This document shows positions 1 to 9,124 of a DNA stretch of 64,000 bases, in pieces. Each line of letters begins with the position of its first letter. Position 1 is the first letter of the stretch. Both the position numbers and the translations under genes were made by a program. The stretch comes from Actinomycetes bacterium. GTDB taxonomy: Bacteria > Actinomycetota > Acidimicrobiia > Acidimicrobiales > Bog-793. Location of the stretch: assembly GCA_021796535.1 (NCBI GenBank), contig JAKABW010000013.1, forward strand, positions 1 to 64,000, read 5' to 3'. The notes below the pieces were generated by a model. The model was not told the DNA's origin. It saw only the letters and a list, made by a program, of their open reading frames with translations, and searched no databases.

Positions 1-87
1 ACTTCTACAACCAAAACAACGGCACTCGGGCATGGCTATATTTCGCCGATTCAATTCGAACAAGTTGCTGCAGTAGAGGCGGCATAG
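1..87 (+). pseudogene. IS3-family transposase C-terminal remnant (frameshifted)
   Basis: Two frames together resemble the C-terminal end of an IS3-family DDE transposase. One frame starts at base 3 and reads FYNQ; the frame starting at base 1 reads ALGHGYISPIQFEQ and stops at 85-87. In intact family members the order is FYNQ, a short basic stretch, then a LGY-SP-FE motif, so the two halves appear separated by a frameshift near base 18. Only the last ~28 codons lie in the window, so the state of the rest of the element cannot be judged. It lies directly upstream of the restriction genes, which suggests the island was shaped by insertion elements. Confidence 0.5.
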
Positions 88-312
88 TTAAGCGAGTTCC
101 GTGTCCCATTTGGTGAGTAACTCCATTTAAGAGTGGTATCTGGCTGGAGCTATCGTTGGTGATGACTTTTGGTAATCTGGATCTCGTTGATGGGTGACGA
201 ACTTAAAGCGTACGACAAGTGGGTGGTAAGAACAGTCTTTTGGTGACTGCGCAGTGGAATTGCGTGAGAGCAATAGTGCGCCATAAACCTGAGTGAAATG
301 CAGCAATAGTAG

Positions 313-318
313 TATAAT
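313..318 (+). promoter_or_regulatory. Predicted -10 box of the SNF2 helicase gene
   Basis: A perfect TATAAT ends 10 bases before the ATG at 329, with no Shine-Dalgarno between them. This spacing implies a very short or absent leader and supports the start at 329 rather than the in-frame upstream ATG at 293, which would lie ahead of the box. The bases between the transposase remnant and this box hold nothing else recognisable. Confidence 0.45.
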
Positions 319-328
319 AAACCGGATA

Positions 329-3226
329 ATGTCTGAATTCAAACTGAGTGCCTATCAGGCAAAATACTATAGCTATGAACTACAACGTAGCTACGCTAAT
401 GACCATGTTGGCAAGTTGGCAGGTTTGTTGTTTGACGCTCAAGTAGAGCCAAAGCCGCATCAGATTGACGCTGCCCTTTTTGCTTTACAGACTCCGTATC
501 TACCTGGTGTGATCTTGGCTGATGAGGTAGGGCTTGGCAAGACTATCGAAGCTGGTATTGTTATCAGTCAATTCTGGTCAGAACGTAGGCGAAACGTTCT
601 CGTGATAGCCCCGTCAAGCTTACGCCAACAGTGGCAGCAAGAACTGCAAGAGAAGTTTCTCATTCCGAGTGTACTCCTCGATCCAAAACTCAAAAAGGAG
701 CAGCTCGTCCGCAGCACAAAGCAGGGAGCAGAAGTGCTTATCTGCTCTTACGAATTTGCTCTGCGTCACGAGACGGAGCTCTTACGTCAGTGGGATTTGG
801 TTATTTGCGACGAGGCACACCGTTTGCGTAATTTCTACACCAGATCAAACAAAATACCAGAAGCAATCAGTCATATCGTCCGTGAAGCCCACAAGACTTT
901 ATTACTTACCGCTACTCCACTTCAGAATCGGCTTGAAGAGCTGTACGGTCTTGTGTCTGTGTTCGATCCCGACTACTTTTATTCACTTGACGTATTCAGA
1001 GAGCGTTATGTCAAGAGTAATGGCATCGGTGACAGTGATGATCTTATAGAACGAGTCGCCACAATTAGCAAGCGGACATTACGTAAAGATGCCGACAAGT
1101 ATATTCACTTTACCAAGCGGCTGTCTCTTACGGTTGAATTTATGCCAAGTGACGATGAACTTGAGCTTTACAAGAAGGTAAGCCAATACTTACAGCGTGA
1201 AGAGCTGTTTGCGTTTAGCAACTCACAGCGTCATTTGACGGCGCTCATAATTCGCAAGCGCCTCGGTTCATCTTCCTACGCGGTCTCTAGCACATTGGAG
1301 AACATTGCCAATCGTCTCAATGCGGAGATCGAAGCGGGTATCCGTCGCGACAGTCGAGGCGGGTTTATTATGTCTGATTTTGATGAGGGTGACCTTACTG
1401 ACGAAGAGTTGGAAGAGCTGGAAGAAGGCACTACTACTACTGCCTTCGGTCCAGGTGTAGGCGAAAAGCTCGATGATGAGATCACTCAAGCCATGAGACA
1501 TGAGGTCAAAGAGCTACGTAGCTATGCAGCTCTTGCCAGAAGTATTAAGGTCAACCAAAAAGCCGTTAAGCTGACTGAGGCTTTGGATAAGGGCTTCGAA
1601 CGGTTGCGTGAACTGGGCGCTCCCCAGAAAGCCATTGTTTTTACCGATTCAACCAAGACTCAGGAGTATATAGCGAGTACCTTGACAGAGTCCGGCCGGG
1701 GTGACGGACTAGTACTGTTCAATGGTGCGAACGATTCTGCGGCGTCGAATGAAATCTATAGGACGTGGCTTGCTGCAAACAAAGACGGCGATGTAATAAC
1801 GGGCATTCCAGCAGCGGACCGCCGTAAGGCACTAGTTGACTACTTTCGTGACCACGGCACCATCATGGTTGCCACCGAGGCAGCAGCCGAAGGAATCAAT
1901 CTACAGTTTTGTTCGATGGTAGTAAACTATGATTTGCCATGGAATCCTCAACGGGTTGAGCAGCGGATCGGACGGACACATAGATTCGGACAGAAATACG
2001 ACGTAGTGGTTGTGAATTTTTCCAATAAGGGCAATATTGCCGAGGCCCGAATCCTAGAGCTATTGGCTAATAAGTTCCATTTGTTTGAGACTGTATTCGG
2101 TGCTAGCGATGAAGTGCTCGGTGTGATTGAGGATGGCTTTGATTTCGAAAAGAAAATCAACGAGATCCTCTCAAGCTCGCGAAGTGATGCCGAAATCGAG
2201 AAGGCTTTTCAACAGCTTGAAGATCTGTGCGCTACGGAGATTACGAGCGAAATGGCGGCCGTAAAGTCCAAGGTGTTCGATAATCTCGACCCCAATGTCC
2301 AAGACCGCCTTAAGTCGTATGACTCACAGTCTGGCGAAGTACTTAATAAGTTCGAGCGTTTGTTGCTGGCTGTAACGAAGCGAGAACTGTCTGACTTTGC
2401 AATCTTTGAGAGTGACGGACGTCATTTTTTTATGCACACATCACCTGTACAGGATGCCAAGACGGGTCAGTATTACTTCAAGTCAGAGCCTCTGGAGAAC
2501 GCACATCTATACCGTTATGATAGTCCGCTAGCGCGTTACGTCGTGCAGTCCTCCAAAGTAGTCTATACGCCGAGCAGAGAGTTGACATTCAGTCTTGGAC
2601 AGTCAGACCGTGTCAGTACCGCCGTCAAGGTACTTGAAGGCATGTCCGGCGAGCTGACCGTCAAAGTCGTTACATTTAGTATCAAGGCGAAAAACGACGA
2701 CATCAGTGAGTCTTATATACTGGCTACGGCACGAACAGATGACGGTCAGTGGCTTGACCATGAATACGTAGCCGATATTCTCGATCTCTTGTGTATCCAA
2801 GAAGGCCCAGAGGTCAATATTGACGAGTCTCAGTTTGTGCAACAACTTGATGATCGCTGTGTACAGTTGCAGAAAGAAGTGCAGAGCCGGAATTCACGCT
2901 ACTACGACCAACAGGAAGATTTGCTCTATCGCAAGCAACAGGACCGTTACGCTGAGTCTGAGAGTAAGATCCGTGAGTACCGCCATAAGGAAAAGGAAGC
3001 TCGCAAAAATATCAGGACAACGGATGACCCAATGGAACAGCTCAAATTGAAGAAAGAAGCCCGTCAGTGGGCTGAGCGGGCCGAAGAAGAGGATGATGCA
3101 TCACGCATAGTTCGCAAAAAGATGCGCGACGAGGCCGATCATTGTTTACAATTAATTGAGCAAGCACTAAAGGGTACGCAAGAGATCGAAGACTTGTTCA
3201 GTGTCCGATGGAAGGTAATCGAATGA
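329..3226 (+). CDS. SNF2-family helicase (RapA/HepA/DrmD-like), defence-associated
   Basis: This is a superfamily 2 ATPase of about 965 residues. Visible motifs are Walker A in DEVGLGKT (about residues 65-72), DEAH (about 161-164), motif III LLLTATPLQN, and a C-terminal helicase lobe with EGINLQF and the arginine-finger region QRIGRTHRFGQ. A Lys/Glu/Arg-rich predicted coiled coil fills the last ~130 residues. Such SNF2 proteins translocate on double-stranded DNA and recur in defence loci (DrmD of DISARM class 1 is one) and as RapA with RNA polymerase. It is followed after 53 bases by a type III methyltransferase and restriction subunit on the same strand, so a role with them is likely but inferred. 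An in-frame ATG at 293 exists, but the -10 box at 313 favours 329. Confidence 0.85.
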   Translation: MSEFKLSAYQAKYYSYELQRSYANDHVGKLAGLLFDAQVEPKPHQIDAALFALQTPYLPGVILADEVGLGKTIEAGIVISQFWSERRRNVLVIAPSSLRQQWQQELQEKFLIPSVLLDPKLKKEQLVRSTKQGAEVLICSYEFALRHETELLRQWDLVICDEAHRLRNFYTRSNKIPEAISHIVREAHKTLLLTATPLQNRLEELYGLVSVFDPDYFYSLDVFRERYVKSNGIGDSDDLIERVATISKRTLRKDADKYIHFTKRLSLTVEFMPSDDELELYKKVSQYLQREELFAFSNSQRHLTALIIRKRLGSSSYAVSSTLENIANRLNAEIEAGIRRDSRGGFIMSDFDEGDLTDEELEELEEGTTTTAFGPGVGEKLDDEITQAMRHEVKELRSYAALARSIKVNQKAVKLTEALDKGFERLRELGAPQKAIVFTDSTKTQEYIASTLTESGRGDGLVLFNGANDSAASNEIYRTWLAANKDGDVITGIPAADRRKALVDYFRDHGTIMVATEAAAEGINLQFCSMVVNYDLPWNPQRVEQRIGRTHRFGQKYDVVVVNFSNKGNIAEARILELLANKFHLFETVFGASDEVLGVIEDGFDFEKKINEILSSSRSDAEIEKAFQQLEDLCATEITSEMAAVKSKVFDNLDPNVQDRLKSYDSQSGEVLNKFERLLLAVTKRELSDFAIFESDGRHFFMHTSPVQDAKTGQYYFKSEPLENAHLYRYDSPLARYVVQSSKVVYTPSRELTFSLGQSDRVSTAVKVLEGMSGELTVKVVTFSIKAKNDDISESYILATARTDDGQWLDHEYVADILDLLCIQEGPEVNIDESQFVQQLDDRCVQLQKEVQSRNSRYYDQQEDLLYRKQQDRYAESESKIREYRHKEKEARKNIRTTDDPMEQLKLKKEARQWAERAEEEDDASRIVRKKMRDEADHCLQLIEQALKGTQEIEDLFSVRWKVIE

Positions 3227-3279
3227 ATTTCGGACACTGCTTACGAAGGCTTTGTAAACGTAATGTGAGGAACTAACCA

Positions 3280-5193
3280 ATGAGTGAAGACACGCTTGAC
3301 ATTCACGAAACTCCGAGTTCAACACCGGTTTTCAAAACGGAAATTGCAGCGCGGCTTGCCGAGATCCTACCGGAGCTAATTGCCGACGGCAAGGTTGATG
3401 TCGAGAAACTGAAAGAAATACTTGGCGATGATGCAGATTGTGGACCTGAGCGGTTTGGGTTATTTTGGCCAGGCAAGAAGCGTGCCCTGCGTGCTGCTCA
3501 GGAGTCCACGACGGCTACGCTCAAGCCAGACTTCGAAAATAGCAAGGACTGGGACACCACAAAGAACGTATTCATCGAGGGCGATAATCTGGAAGTGCTC
3601 AAGATTTTGCAAAAGCACTACCATGGCAAAATCAAGATGATCTACATCGATCCACCTTACAATACGGGCAAAGACTTCGTGTACCCAGACAATTACAAGG
3701 AGGGACTTGAGAACTATCTGGAATGGACGCGTCAGGTCAACGAAGAAAGGAAAAGCCTATCCACCAACCCTGAGACCGAGGGGAGGTTTCATTCGAATTG
3801 GCTAAATATGATGTACCCCCGACTAAAGCTTGCGCGAAATCTCTTGACTGACGATGGCATCGTATTCGTTTCAATCGATGAGAATGAAATAGCTCATCTC
3901 AGAAAAATTCTAGATGAAATATTTGGGGAAATGAATTTTGTAGTGCAATTCATTTGGCACTCGAGCACTGGCGGTGGTATCCGAGCCAAGTATGTAAATC
4001 TGAGCCATCAGTATATTTTGTGTTACGTCCGAAATACTGAGCGAGCCCACACTTTTTGGGCTCCACTATCCCCTGACGCCGTAAGCCAGTACAAGCAAGT
4101 AGATGATAAGGGGCTTTACAGGGATAAGGATTTTGCATGGAAAAATAGTTCTACTAACCCAAACCAGATTTACCCAATCACTGCTCCTGACGGTCAAGTG
4201 CTTTTGCCCAAAACGGGCTACATATATCGTTTTATCAAATCACGCTTCGAGGATGAGCTCAAGAGCGGAAATATTACTTTCAAAAGGACCAACACCGGCC
4301 CTTTCGTTGACAACGAAGGCAACCAAGCGAGATGGAATATTTACGTTAAGAAATATCTTGCTAGTGGGAAGGGAGCGCCGATGAGCGTGATACCACGAGC
4401 TTTAGTTGGAATCAACAATGAAGGAACATCCGAAGTCCAGGAACTTTTTGGAGGCCGAGTCTTCGAGAATCCAAAGAACGTGCGTCTGATCGAGTACTTA
4501 TTAGACGTAGGGTCCGACTCAGAAGGGATCGTCCTAGATTTCTTTGCTGGATCAAGTAGTACGGCGCACGCAGTTTTTTCGAAGAATGCCGCAGATGGAG
4601 GAGCCAGGAAATTCGTTCTAGTTCAGCTGCCAGAGCCGACTGCAAAGAACTCAGAGGCATTTTTTCATGGTTATAAGACGATTGCTGAGTTGTCGCGTGC
4701 CCGAATTGATTTTGCGGGTGCAATGATATTGAACAATTTATCGGAGCAATTTAACGATCGAGGTTCCCCCCTTGATGTCGGCTATCGTTCCTTCAAACTT
4801 TCTGAGAGTAATTTCTTGAAATGGAGTACGTCCAGTGATGTCGATATTTTGGTTCTTGAGCAGACCTTATTCAAATTTCGTAAAAGTTTTCGTGGACAAG
4901 CAGCCCCTGACGCAATTTTGCTAGAGATCCTACTAAAGCAGGGCTATTCTTTGACCGAACAAATTGGCGATATCGATGTCGGTGGTCTCAAGCTTAAGAC
5001 TGTCGGTAAGAATCTTGTGCTGGCATACCTTGACGCTAATACCAAGCCGACACTGGTGCAACTGCGCAAGGTCCTTGAACAGAAGCCCGCCCGTTTTATT
5101 ATTTTGGAAGATGCCTTTCGTGGTGATGATGAATTAAAGACAAACCTTGTTCAGGAATGTAAGTCACGAAGCATAGAATTATGGACGGCTTGA
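3280..5193 (+). CDS. mod: Type III restriction-modification DNA methyltransferase (Mod), N6-adenine
   Basis: A beta-class DNA amino-methyltransferase of 637 residues, the usual size for Mod. The catalytic motif DPPYNTGKDF is at about residue 124, preceded by FIEGDNLEVLKIL. The AdoMet-binding motif LDFFAGSSST comes much later (about residue 420), the order expected for this class. The stretch between them is the variable target-recognition region. Mod methylates one strand of an asymmetric site and guides the Res subunit. The gene ends one base before the start of res, so the two are almost certainly co-transcribed. Target sequence cannot be told from the protein. Confidence 0.92.
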   Translation: MSEDTLDIHETPSSTPVFKTEIAARLAEILPELIADGKVDVEKLKEILGDDADCGPERFGLFWPGKKRALRAAQESTTATLKPDFENSKDWDTTKNVFIEGDNLEVLKILQKHYHGKIKMIYIDPPYNTGKDFVYPDNYKEGLENYLEWTRQVNEERKSLSTNPETEGRFHSNWLNMMYPRLKLARNLLTDDGIVFVSIDENEIAHLRKILDEIFGEMNFVVQFIWHSSTGGGIRAKYVNLSHQYILCYVRNTERAHTFWAPLSPDAVSQYKQVDDKGLYRDKDFAWKNSSTNPNQIYPITAPDGQVLLPKTGYIYRFIKSRFEDELKSGNITFKRTNTGPFVDNEGNQARWNIYVKKYLASGKGAPMSVIPRALVGINNEGTSEVQELFGGRVFENPKNVRLIEYLLDVGSDSEGIVLDFFAGSSSTAHAVFSKNAADGGARKFVLVQLPEPTAKNSEAFFHGYKTIAELSRARIDFAGAMILNNLSEQFNDRGSPLDVGYRSFKLSESNFLKWSTSSDVDILVLEQTLFKFRKSFRGQAAPDAILLEILLKQGYSLTEQIGDIDVGGLKLKTVGKNLVLAYLDANTKPTLVQLRKVLEQKPARFIILEDAFRGDDELKTNLVQECKSRSIELWTA

Positions 5194-5194
5194 A

Positions 5195-8161
5195 GTGGAG
5201 TTCAAATTTGATGCCCATCAGCAATATCAACAAGATGCGATTGCGGCGGTAGTTGATCTTTTCGATGGGCAACCTGTCGATGCGAGGGCGCTGGAAGTGA
5301 TGCTCATCAGTGAGCAGTCTGGCATCGGCGAACAAGATGTATTAGAGATTGCTGTTGAGGTCGGTGCAGTTGGAAACAGCCTGCTTCTCGATGACGAAGC
5401 CATCCTTCAGAATTTGCAGACCGTACAGAATAAAAACGGCCTTGAAATCGTAGATGAACTGGCCGGTGGCGCACTCGACTTTGACATTGAGATGGAGACC
5501 GGAACCGGCAAGACCTATGTTTATCTTCGTACGATCTTTGAGCTTGCTAAGCGATACAACTTTACTAAATTTGTCATACTCGTGCCCAGTATCGCCGTCA
5601 AAGAAGGTGTCGTCACCAGTATTCGGTTGATGACTAAGCATTTTCAGGAGCTGTATGCTGAGCCCTTCAATGTGACTGTATATTCCGGTAGCAGTGCCGA
5701 AGAAGTCCAGTCATTCGCTACTTCTACCAGCGTGCAGATCATGGTGGTAACCATCGATTCATTGCGCGGCGATAAGAACACCCGTGTTATCCATCAAACC
5801 CGCGATAAACTCAATGGCCTGCGTCCTATTGACTTTCTAAAGGCCACGCATCCGGTGGTCATTATGGATGAACCGCAGAACATGGAGTCATTGCTTTCGC
5901 GGTCTGCAGTTGGAGAACTGGATCCACTGTGTACTCTCCGCTATTCTGCCACACACCGCAAGACGCGTAACGTTGTTTATCGACTTGACCCAGTTGATGC
6001 TCATGAACTCGGCTTGGTAAAGCAGATCGTGGTCGCGGAAGCGATTAAACAAGGTCCAGATGTCGATCCTTATATCAAGCTTATTTCAGTTAAGAACGAT
6101 AAGGGTTTCATAGCCCGTATGGAACTAGCTTGTCGAAAGGTTGGGGATGGTTCTATTGAGCGCAAAGTGGTGCCGGTAAAGAACGGTCAAGATCTTGCAG
6201 CGATCACTGATAATGCGGTTTACGAGGGTTGGCTTGTCAACGAACTGGCCATCGAGCCAGAGTATGCCGAGATTTTTCCTCACGGCATACTGTATTCAGG
6301 TGAGACTATCGGAGGTTCTAATGACGCGATATATCGTGAGATGATCCGGGAGACCATAAGAGAGCACTTTCGAAAGGAAATTCAGCTTCGCGACAAGGGC
6401 ATTAAGGTGCTCAGTCTTTTCTTTGTGGATAGGGTTACAAGTTTTCTTGGTGAGGGCTATAGCAATGATACTGCCGATGGTCCGTTCGCTGAGTGGTTTG
6501 ACGATCTCTTTAACGAAGAGCGCAGTAAGAATCAGACATGGCGCGACCTATTACCAGACCAGCCCGTTGATTATCGCCGTGCCTATTTTGCTGCCATTAA
6601 GGGCAAAAAGGGTGTGCCAGGTGCTTATACAGACACTAAAGGCACGTCCAAAGATGACAACGACGCTTATGATCTTATTATGAGCGACAAGGCTCGCCTT
6701 CTTGACCAAAATGAGCCGGTGCGTTTTATATTCAGCCATTCCGCTCTGCGTGAAGGTTGGGATAACCCCAATGTCTTTCAAATCTGTGCTTTGCGTGAGA
6801 TGGGCGAAGCCACCGAGCGTCGGCAGACCATAGGCAGAGGTTTACGCCTGCCGGTCAACCAGTTGGGGGAACGCGTTTCTGAGCAAGGTATAGCCCAGCT
6901 TACCGTGGTCGCCAACGAGTCTTATCGAGAATTCGCAGATAGCTTACAGAAAGAATACACAGCGTCAGGTGTAAGTATAGGGTTAGTTCGACCCGGGGAA
7001 TTTGCCAAGATCCCAACTGTCGATGAAGCGGGAGAGGAGAAATTTCTTGGCTTTGTAGGTTCGAAGCAGATTTGGGACGAACTACAGGAACGTGGCTACC
7101 TTGACAGCGATGGTCGCCTAACGTCCAAATTCCTTCCCGAAACACTCGGTTTTACGTTGGGTCCCATGCCGGACTTCTTCTGGTCAGAGACGGAGATCAT
7201 CAATGTAATGAATAAATGCAGGATTGAACGTTTTGTCAAGCAGCAACGCAAGCGAAAGGCTCGCAAGCTTAATAAGGAGCTCTACGCAAGTCCTGAGTTT
7301 GAAGATTTCTGGACGGCCATTACACAGCGCACGTCCTACCGTGTTGCACTGAAAAGCGAAGATCTTATTGACAACTCAGTCAATAAGATCAAATTAGAAC
7401 AACCCATTCGGCCGCTACGTGTCCAGGTAACGAAAGCTGGTGTGAAATTGGTACGAGGTGGAACCAAGACGTCTGAGAAGGCTTCGCGTTCAGTGGAGCT
7501 CGCCGGCGCCTACCGGTTGCCCGATATTATTGGTGAATTACAGGAGGCAACGTCGCTCACGCGTAAGACGTTAGTAGAAATTCTCATTCGTTCTGGAAAG
7601 CTCAAAGAATTCATTGATAATCCAAACGATTTTATTGCAATGGTCAAGCGCAATCTTCAGAACGTACTCGCCTCTGCTGTAGTTGAAGGTCTCCAGTATG
7701 AAAAAATTGGCGGCTGTATCTATGAGTTACGCGAACTACGAAAGGACGGACAAGAGGAACGCGATTTGTTCCTAGACCGCCTATATGAGGTAAAGAACAA
7801 ACAGAAAACCGACTTTGACTATATACAGATTGATTCCGACGGAGCTGACGCTCCGGAGCGCCAGTTTGCCGAGTTGCTTGACTCTCGCGAAGATGTAAAA
7901 TTGTTTATGAAATTGCCAGAGAAGTTCAAGATTGAAACGCCTGTTGGAAAGTATAACCCAGACTGGGCAATCATTAAGCAGATTGAAGATGAGGATCGCA
8001 TTTACATGATCCGCGAGACCAAGAGCACTCTCGACGAGGTTAAGCGCCGCCCGACTGAGAATGCCAAAATTAAAGCTGCCTTTAAGCATTTCGAGGCAAT
8101 CGGTATCGGTACTCAAGCTATTGATTACGCTGTCGGTGTGCCGGAGAACTGGAACCTGTGA
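5195..8161 (+). CDS. res: Type III restriction endonuclease subunit (Res)
   Basis: A 988-residue helicase-nuclease starting at GTG one base after the mod stop codon. Walker A is METGTGKT (about residues 100-107), the DEAD-box equivalent is MDEPQNM (about 222-231), and later helicase motifs include LREGWDNPNVFQ and QTIGRGLRLP. Near the C terminus, NPDWAII followed by MIRETKS gives the PD-(D/E)XK nuclease signature typical of Res. All motifs are present, so the enzyme looks intact. With Mod it forms the Mod2Res complex that cuts after head-to-head recognition of unmethylated sites. Base composition of the three genes seems lower in GC than the chromosomal genes after 9125, consistent with horizontal transfer. 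Confidence 0.92.
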   Translation: MEFKFDAHQQYQQDAIAAVVDLFDGQPVDARALEVMLISEQSGIGEQDVLEIAVEVGAVGNSLLLDDEAILQNLQTVQNKNGLEIVDELAGGALDFDIEMETGTGKTYVYLRTIFELAKRYNFTKFVILVPSIAVKEGVVTSIRLMTKHFQELYAEPFNVTVYSGSSAEEVQSFATSTSVQIMVVTIDSLRGDKNTRVIHQTRDKLNGLRPIDFLKATHPVVIMDEPQNMESLLSRSAVGELDPLCTLRYSATHRKTRNVVYRLDPVDAHELGLVKQIVVAEAIKQGPDVDPYIKLISVKNDKGFIARMELACRKVGDGSIERKVVPVKNGQDLAAITDNAVYEGWLVNELAIEPEYAEIFPHGILYSGETIGGSNDAIYREMIRETIREHFRKEIQLRDKGIKVLSLFFVDRVTSFLGEGYSNDTADGPFAEWFDDLFNEERSKNQTWRDLLPDQPVDYRRAYFAAIKGKKGVPGAYTDTKGTSKDDNDAYDLIMSDKARLLDQNEPVRFIFSHSALREGWDNPNVFQICALREMGEATERRQTIGRGLRLPVNQLGERVSEQGIAQLTVVANESYREFADSLQKEYTASGVSIGLVRPGEFAKIPTVDEAGEEKFLGFVGSKQIWDELQERGYLDSDGRLTSKFLPETLGFTLGPMPDFFWSETEIINVMNKCRIERFVKQQRKRKARKLNKELYASPEFEDFWTAITQRTSYRVALKSEDLIDNSVNKIKLEQPIRPLRVQVTKAGVKLVRGGTKTSEKASRSVELAGAYRLPDIIGELQEATSLTRKTLVEILIRSGKLKEFIDNPNDFIAMVKRNLQNVLASAVVEGLQYEKIGGCIYELRELRKDGQEERDLFLDRLYEVKNKQKTDFDYIQIDSDGADAPERQFAELLDSREDVKLFMKLPEKFKIETPVGKYNPDWAIIKQIEDEDRIYMIRETKSTLDEVKRRPTENAKIKAAFKHFEAIGIGTQAIDYAVGVPENWNL

Positions 8162-9124
8162 TGTGTATGTGGTAGCTGGCGTGAGTGACTAGATTAGTTT
8201 GAAAATGGATGACTCTACTTGACAAATAAGGTTCTGATCGGTGTGCGTGGATCCAGCAAGCCTTTCCTACTTGACTGATTTTCTAATGGTCGCTCTATCA
8301 CTGAGTCAATGATATGGTTTGAAAGAAGGGAGTTTGTGTCTTGGCGTGACCTATCGTCATGAGCGATTCGAACAGTATAGTCAGGCGAACACGCCTAGGA
8401 TCGCTCTACTTAGTATGTGAACGACAAGTGCTTAAGATCGTCAACAACCCCATTTGCGCCCTGTTTTATCGGCGAGCCTGTGGGACAGGGCGTTGTTTAG
8501 CGGCATCGCAAGTCATGCCTGCCAGTAAACAATAATCTTACGGGAGACATTGTACATATATAGCTTGCCGATAGATTTTGTCCAGGTAGGTCGTATAGCA
8601 GAGCGAAATTCTTATAACCAGTCCATGGGTAACAATTTAGTGAATCAACCGCATATCTATATCATCGTCGCCGGTGGATTTCATCCGACAGCATGGGAAG
8701 CAATTGTTATTGCGATTCAGGAGTTCGTCTGTAGTTTCTTGACAAAGTGTGTCATTGTGTTAGCCGGCACATAGAGGAAAACACTGAGTCTGTATCATTT
8801 ATTCAGAAACATATGTAAAAGATATCTTTTATAGCAATACCAAGTAGATATTCTACCCCCCTTCCAAAAAAATCTCTTGATCAAATATTTTATGGAAACA
8901 GATCTTGTTTGTTTTACAAAAGTCCTTTTGAATCGCTATTTTGGCGTCTGTATTTTTGTCGAAGCAAGCAGGGGAAAGTAAATGTCGTATTTATTATTAA
9001 GTTAATAAATAAACATTAAGTAAAAAAAAATTATTTAGTTGTACACACAATAATAAGCGTATAATATAGGTAACTGTTATTCACCAAAGGGAAGACATGT
9101 ATTCCCAATAAAGAGGAGACGGCT
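8162..9124. other. Long intergenic region at the island boundary
   Basis: About 960 bases with no gene I can support. An open frame at 8550-8774 (+) would encode 74 residues that match nothing I know and has no good ribosome site. An inverted repeat CGCCCTGT (8457-8464) / ACAGGGCG (8485-8492) could form a hairpin with a 20-base loop. From about 8830 the sequence turns strongly AT-rich up to the promoter of the next gene. This is the likely junction between island and chromosome; I saw no integrase or tRNA attachment site. Confidence 0.5.
9039..9065 (+). promoter_or_regulatory. Predicted promoter of the polyferredoxin gene
   Basis: TATAAT at 9060-9065 with a weak -35 candidate TTGTAC at 9039-9044 (15-base spacer). 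The start codon follows about 60 bases later and is preceded by AGAGGAG, a clear Shine-Dalgarno, so this gene, unlike several others here, has a real leader. Confidence 0.4.

Noticed and set aside
293-328. In-frame upstream ATG extending the SNF2 helicase by 12 residues
   Set aside because: It lies ahead of the TATAAT box at 313-318, has no ribosome site, and the added residues are unlike the start of homologues.
8550-8774. 74-codon open frame in the island junction
   Set aside because: No recognisable similarity, no ribosome site, and located in a stretch with no other coding signal.
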